DNA of 9,308 bases, taken from Gammaproteobacteria bacterium. Its GTDB lineage: Bacteria > Pseudomonadota > Gammaproteobacteria > Burkholderiales > Burkholderiaceae_C. Location of the stretch: assembly GCA_018903185.1 (NCBI GenBank), contig JAHIQV010000354.1:1-9308 (forward strand). Reading direction: 5' to 3'. This document shows, piece by piece, positions 6,153-9,308 of this stretch (positions are counted from its first letter, which is position 1; each line of letters starts with the position of its first letter). The notes under the pieces are model-generated. The model was not told the origin of the DNA, did no database searches, and was given only the letters and a program-made list of their open reading frames with translations. The position numbers and the translations under genes are program-made.

Positions 6153-6713
6153 ATGGGTGACGGCGGCCACACCCTGTTCGACACAGCCATCGGTGTCTGC
6201 GGCATCGCCTGGGGGCCGGGGGGTGTGGTCGCGGTGCAGTTGCCCGAGGCCGACGCAGCGCGCACGCGTGCGCGGCTGCTGAAGGGCTTGCCGCCGCTGC
6301 CTGAGGTGACCCCGCCGCCGGCGACCGTGCAGGCCGCCATCGACGGCGTTCAGGCCTTGCTGGAGGGCAGGTCGCGCAGCGATCTGCGCGAGATCGAACT
6401 CGACATGGCGCGCCTCACGCCGTTCCAGCGCGAGGTCTATGCGATGGCCCGCGCGATACCGCCCGGCCAGACCCGCACCTACGGCGAGATGGCCCAGGCC
6501 CTGGGCGATGCCGGCCTGGCGCGCGCCGTGGGGCAGGTCCTGGGCCACAACCCGTTTGCCCCGGTCGTGCCCTGCCACCGCGTGCTGGCGGCGGGCGCCC
6601 GCTCGGGCGGCTTCTCGGCCCGCGGCGGCGTGGCCACCAAGCTGCGCATGCTGCAGATCGAAGGCGCGCAGATCGGCGGCGAGCCCGGCCTGTTCGACGG
6701 AGACGGTACATGA
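6153..6713 (+). CDS. ogt: Methylated-DNA--[protein]-cysteine S-methyltransferase (Ogt type)
   Basis: This 186-residue suicide DNA repair protein transfers the alkyl group from O6-alkylguanine or O4-alkylthymine to its own cysteine. The active-site motif VVPCHRV has Cys141. Before it lie the helix-turn-helix YGEMAQALG (110-118), RAVGQVLGHNP (124-134) with the arginine finger Arg124 and the hinge Asn133, and after it GGFSARGGVATKLRMLQIEGA (152-172). The N-terminal part (1-85) is the usual poorly conserved domain. There is no Ada-type N-terminal zinc domain, so it is a stand-alone Ogt/MGMT. The ATG lies 13 bases after the SDR stop, with only a weak GAGAC upstream. It is the last intact gene of the (+) run, in the same run as an AidB-type gene. 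Confidence 0.93.
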   Translation: MGDGGHTLFDTAIGVCGIAWGPGGVVAVQLPEADAARTRARLLKGLPPLPEVTPPPATVQAAIDGVQALLEGRSRSDLREIELDMARLTPFQREVYAMARAIPPGQTRTYGEMAQALGDAGLARAVGQVLGHNPFAPVVPCHRVLAAGARSGGFSARGGVATKLRMLQIEGAQIGGEPGLFDGDGT

Positions 6714-6870
6714 GGTCTCCTACCTGAGCAAAGGGAGCTTCGGCGACCGGGTGCGTGGCGCGTCGTACGAGCTGGTGGCCGGCGAAATGGTCTTGAGCCC
6801 GTTTCATTTCCTGCGGCTGTTCTCGCGCGTGCCCGGCGCCACGCTGCACCAGCACCTGGTGCGCTCGCGC
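6709..6870 (+). pseudogene. AraC-family regulator relic with internal deletion
   Basis: In frame from 6709 the translation reads HEVSYLSKGSFGDRVRG then ASYELVAGEMV. This looks like a strand-rich effector-domain segment of AraC-type regulators (a sensing-domain 'V.YL.KGSFGYR.RG..YELVAG' pattern). It is followed with no gap by LSPFHFLRLFSR and then TLHQHLVRSR, the first helix-turn-helix of an AraC DNA-binding domain. Normally well over 100 residues separate these parts, so the middle appears deleted. The second helix-turn-helix is missing and no start codon fits. The HTH half is the stronger match. The relic begins at the ogt stop and must have been a separate gene downstream of ogt. Confidence 0.6.
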
Positions 6871-6882
6871 TGGGGCTGTGTC

Positions 6883-6956
6883 GCCGAACAGCGCAACCCA
6901 GAAGCCCCGTTTGCCGAGCGCCCGAGATCGGGGTGGCGTTGCGGGAGCGTGGCCGG
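6883..6956 (+). pseudogene. Relic of an SDR C-terminal tail, frameshifted
   Basis: Reading from 6895 gives NPEAPFAERP. After a one-base shift at about 6921-6924 it continues EIGVALRERGR. The intact SDR at 5234-6139 ends NPADPFLERPEIGVGLRAALRAV. The order and spacing of identical residues are kept if one base is missing. The nucleotide match is moderate, so this is more likely a remnant of a separate paralogous SDR gene than a fresh copy of the neighbour. It abuts the AraC relic directly, which indicates at least two deletions at this site. The match is short, about 20 residues. Confidence 0.5.
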
Positions 6957-6979
6957 TGTTTGCTCGGCGCCGCGCCTTT

Positions 6980-8137
6980 TCATGGCATGCGGTTGCGCCA
7001 GGCTTCGGGCAAGAAGTCGATCAGTGGCGTGGCTTCGCGCTGCAACTGGCGCTGGCCGCCGCCGGCGCGCCGGCTGGGCGTTTCCTGTGACAGGTCCAGT
7101 TCGCCGAGCTGCTTGATCCAGGCCACATCCAGACCCCCGTTGACCAGCGGGCGGGAAAAGATCAGGGCCAGCATGCGTCGGGCTTCGGCGCTGCCCTGGG
7201 CTTCGGCGAGGCGGTAGTAGCGGATGGCTTCGGTGTAGTTGACCGGCGTGCCTTCCCCCCGGTGGTGGCGCCGGGCCTGGTTCAGCAGTTCCAGCGGAAG
7301 GCGCGATGCATCGGGCTGGGGCTTCCGGGGGATCTGCAACTGGTCGGCCACGATGGCGGCGTTGACGCCCGCCACGGCCGATTTTGGCGCAGCGGCGCGG
7401 AAGTACTGCAGCGCTTCGGTGTCGCGCCCGGCCGCCACGCTCTCCATGCCGAGTTCGATCAGGGCGTGCACGTCGCCGGCCCGTGCTGACCGCTGCAGCA
7501 GGGCTCTCGCCGGGAGCGGTTCGTCGATGGCGTCGGTGTCCAAGCCCGGCCGGGCCAGGCGCAGGGGCGCCAGACGGGCGGCCACCAGCCATTCGAGGTA
7601 CTGGGCGCGGGGCAGGTGGGTGCGGCGCAGCGGTGCCAGCCACTGGCGGGCCGCGGCCGGGTTGGCCGGACCCTGACAACCGTCGATCTCGCACCAGGCG
7701 AGCCCGGCCAGGGCGATGCCGGCGTTCTGCTGGTGTGCCCGTTCGAACCACTTCTGCGCCTCGCCGCTGTCCTGTGGCACACCGGCACCGTGCAGGTGGA
7801 TGAGGCCCAGTTGCCAGGCGGCCTGTCCGGCTGCGCGCGTGCGGCCAGTGGCGACCCGGCGCAGGGCATCGAGTTCGGCCAGCACCGCCGCGTCGGGCGC
7901 GTCCGGCAGGCGGATCGGCGCCTGGTGCAGTGGTGTGACCTCGATGGGGTCGGCGTGGAGGGGGGCGGCCTCGATCGGCGCGGCCTCCATGGGTTCCGCT
8001 CGGATCGGCGCTGCAGCGGGGACGGGGCCGGTGGCCAGGGCGAGCGGGACCACCGCTGTGAACAGCAACGAGGCAAGGGCGTACCGAAGCCGGCGCGCCG
8101 GCTGCGCGTCACTGCGGGCGGTGGACTCGGGTCCCAT
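6980..8137 (-). CDS. Exported Sel1/TPR-like repeat protein
   Basis: This 385-residue protein has an N-terminal signal peptide: basic ARRLR (14-18), a hydrophobic core (about 19-35) and a possible cleavage after Ala-Leu-Ala (33-35). A Pro-rich linker of seven pentapeptide repeats (43-77) follows. Sel1-like helical repeats come next, seen best at AAWQLGLIHLHGAGVPQ (106-122) with EAQKWFERA (126-134), HALIELGMESVAAGRDTEALQYFRAA (224-249), and HHRGEGTPVNYTEAIRYYRLAEAQGSAEARRMLAL (291-325). Such repeats bind other proteins, often in the periplasm. The frame is open back to 8266 inside the upstream gene, but ATG 8137 is chosen because the signal peptide starts right after it; no clear ribosome binding site is seen. 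It lies 47 bases after the CsgG/DUF4384 gene and is probably co-transcribed. The precise role is unknown. Confidence 0.85.
   Translation of the reverse strand: MGPESTARSDAQPARRLRYALASLLFTAVVPLALATGPVPAAAPIRAEPMEAAPIEAAPLHADPIEVTPLHQAPIRLPDAPDAAVLAELDALRRVATGRTRAAGQAAWQLGLIHLHGAGVPQDSGEAQKWFERAHQQNAGIALAGLAWCEIDGCQGPANPAAARQWLAPLRRTHLPRAQYLEWLVAARLAPLRLARPGLDTDAIDEPLPARALLQRSARAGDVHALIELGMESVAAGRDTEALQYFRAAAPKSAVAGVNAAIVADQLQIPRKPQPDASRLPLELLNQARRHHRGEGTPVNYTEAIRYYRLAEAQGSAEARRMLALIFSRPLVNGGLDVAWIKQLGELDLSQETPSRRAGGGQRQLQREATPLIDFLPEAWRNRMP
7907..8011 (-). repeat. Seven imperfect pentapeptide repeats (15-bp period) in the Sel1-repeat protein
   Basis: Residues 43-77 read as seven five-residue units of the form [A/E/D/T]-P-[I/L/M]-[R/E/H]-x: APIRA, EPMEA, APIEA, APLHA, DPIEV, TPLHQ, APIRL. 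The DNA shows the matching 15-base period with degenerate copies. The position right after the signal peptide suggests an extended spacer across the periplasm or cell wall. Confidence 0.8.
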
Positions 8138-8184
8138 GGGATGCCGTTCGAAGCCGATGGGGTGGCGTTGCGCGGCCTGCCGGC

Positions 8185-9308
8185 TCAGCGCTTTGCCGCT
8201 GCGGCTGAAGCTGGCGCTGGTGCGGGAGCCGCCACCGGCACGGCACGCTTGGGCGTCACCCGCCACTGCATGCGCTGCTTCGCGACCGGCATGCCGCCTT
8301 CGGTGGCCTGGCTGAACGCGGCTTCGATGCTGTCCATGCCGCTCATGCCTTCGATCACGGCCAGACCCGGCACCTGCATGGCCTCGGGCAGGCGGGACTT
8401 CACGTCGTCACCCGTGGCAAAACACATCACCGCCTCTTCGCCCGGCTGGCCGGCATCCAGCACAAAGCCAGGGCTGGGCACCATCCAGTCGGGGATGCGA
8501 ACGGTCTGGTTGGCCGACACCAGCGACGAGGGGTTGGTCGCGTTGGGCAGCAGTCGGACCAAGCCGCCATGCGAGGCCTGCATGTAGCAGTAAAGGTGCG
8601 AAGCGCGCGACACCGTGGCCGAGAGGAAGATCTGCGTGCCCTGCTCGAACACCGTCTTGTCGGCCACCAGGTTCTCGATCTGCAGGTTCATGTGCAGCGG
8701 GTCGGCTTCGGCGCCCAACGCGGGGCCCGTGGGCGCCGCGGTGACCTGGCCATCGGCCACGCTGGGGATCGCGGGCTCGGTGTTGCCCGTGTTCCAGCCC
8801 ACGCGCAGCAACTGGCCCTGGTCACCCAGGGTCACGTAGTTTCTGAGGGCCCGTTCGTAGGTCATGAAATCCACCACGCCGGTGACCACCATGCCCTGAT
8901 CGGCCTGATATTTGGCCAGGGCGGCCCGCACGGTGGGGTGGTTGACCGGCAGCTTCGCGGTTTCAGCGCTCAGGTAGCCGCCGCTGCGCAGCGACTTCAT
9001 CACCAGGCCCTGCTGCACCGCGGGCTGGCCTTCGTCGAACCAGTCACGCAGCTGGCGCTGGAAGTCCGGGTGGTTCTGCTCCAGCGTCAGGCATTGCCAG
9101 TAGGGCACGCGTGCCCACTTGCCCGCCAGCTCGATCATGGCCAGTTCGACCAAGGTGCGCACGGCGGCACCCGAACCCTGGGTGTAGTCGCGCCCGACGT
9201 TGAATTGCCAGCCGTAGTCGCTGATGCGACCCGCGAGGTCCAGCCCCTGTCCTCCGGCACCCACGATCACTTCGTTGGCCGAATCGAGCCCTGGAATGAG
9301 CGTGCGCG
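8185..9308 (-). CDS. CsgG/HfaB-like, peptidoglycan-binding-like and DUF4384-like envelope protein (5' end outside window)
   Basis: The last 373 residues are present; the frame is open to the window edge, so the GTG at 9270 is not the true start. Counting from the first full codon, residues about 15-75 resemble the end of the CsgG/HfaB domain (AAVRTLVELAMIELAGKWAR then VPYWQCL), a family that forms outer-membrane curli or holdfast-anchor secretion channels. Residues about 101-157 look like a peptidoglycan_binding_1 unit (LRSGGYLS, then ALAKYQADQGMVVTGVVD, then TYERAL). Residues about 206-301 resemble DUF4384 (LYCYMQASHGGLVRLLPN, then a PGFVLDAG and CFATGDD region). The tail is Ala/Pro-rich, ending AAAAKR. 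The N-terminus, and so any lipoprotein signal, is not visible. It pairs with the Sel1-repeat gene downstream. The CsgG and DUF4384 assignments are from pattern memory. Confidence 0.75.
   Translation of the reverse strand, partial: RTLIPGLDSANEVIVGAGGQGLDLAGRISDYGWQFNVGRDYTQGSGAAVRTLVELAMIELAGKWARVPYWQCLTLEQNHPDFQRQLRDWFDEGQPAVQQGLVMKSLRSGGYLSAETAKLPVNHPTVRAALAKYQADQGMVVTGVVDFMTYERALRNYVTLGDQGQLLRVGWNTGNTEPAIPSVADGQVTAAPTGPALGAEADPLHMNLQIENLVADKTVFEQGTQIFLSATVSRASHLYCYMQASHGGLVRLLPNATNPSSLVSANQTVRIPDWMVPSPGFVLDAGQPGEEAVMCFATGDDVKSRLPEAMQVPGLAVIEGMSGMDSIEAAFSQATEGGMPVAKQRMQWRVTPKRAVPVAAPAPAPASAAAAKR

Noticed and set aside
6966..6980. GGCG-CCG-CGCC stem followed by TTTT as a terminator for the plus-strand run
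   Set aside because: The stem has four base pairs and the T-run four bases, too weak to call; no convincing terminator was found between the converging gene sets.
6439..7116. A 225-codon plus-strand frame as a real gene
   Set aside because: It overlaps ogt, and only its centre (about 6709-6870) resembles a protein family, as a deleted AraC relic; the rest is Arg-rich and runs into the minus-strand Sel1 gene.
8138..8266. Longer start for the Sel1-repeat protein
   Set aside because: It would overlap the upstream gene by 82 bases and put 43 charged residues before the signal peptide.
1..9308. CRISPR array, tRNA, rRNA, insertion sequence or prophage parts
   Set aside because: No regularly spaced direct repeats, no tRNA cloverleaf or rRNA stretch and no transposase or integrase motif were seen in reading both strands by eye.

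Overview
The window is GC-rich, densely packed bacterial chromosome. Codon use, short GGAGACA-type ribosome binding sites and a GC-rich palindromic interspersed repeat all point to the Burkholderiales, most likely family Comamonadaceae (Hydrogenophaga, Acidovorax or Variovorax type). This placement is by pattern recognition and has not been checked by a search.

Positions 1-6713 hold one long co-directional (+) run with very small gaps or overlaps. In order it encodes the end of a PaaI-type hotdog thioesterase, an SDR oxidoreductase, a CurA/PTGR-type NADP-dependent enone reductase, an AidB-type acyl-CoA dehydrogenase, a glutathione-S-transferase-like protein with an extra C-terminal domain, an ElaA-type acetyltransferase, a second SDR, and an Ogt-type methylated-DNA repair methyltransferase. 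The first part looks like acyl-CoA, carbonyl or enone metabolism. The pairing of AidB-type and Ogt proteins also suggests a link to alkylation or electrophile stress. No promoter is visible; the transcript starts upstream of the window.

Positions 6714-6979 hold no intact gene. They carry two gene relics: an AraC-type regulator whose middle has been deleted, and the C-terminal tail of an SDR with a 1-base frameshift.

Positions 6980-9308 run on the opposite (-) strand. A gene truncated by the window edge encodes a CsgG/HfaB-like segment joined to a peptidoglycan-binding-like domain and a DUF4384-like domain. It is followed 47 bases later by an exported Sel1-repeat protein with a pentapeptide-repeat linker. 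Together these look like a cell-envelope pair. The two gene sets converge on the relic zone.

The most unusual observation is that the aidB-like gene carries, in frame, a copy of the same GC-rich palindromic repeat that sits in the gap just upstream of it. This adds about 23 residues to the protein at a place where the E. coli AidB sequence, as recalled, has only a short loop.
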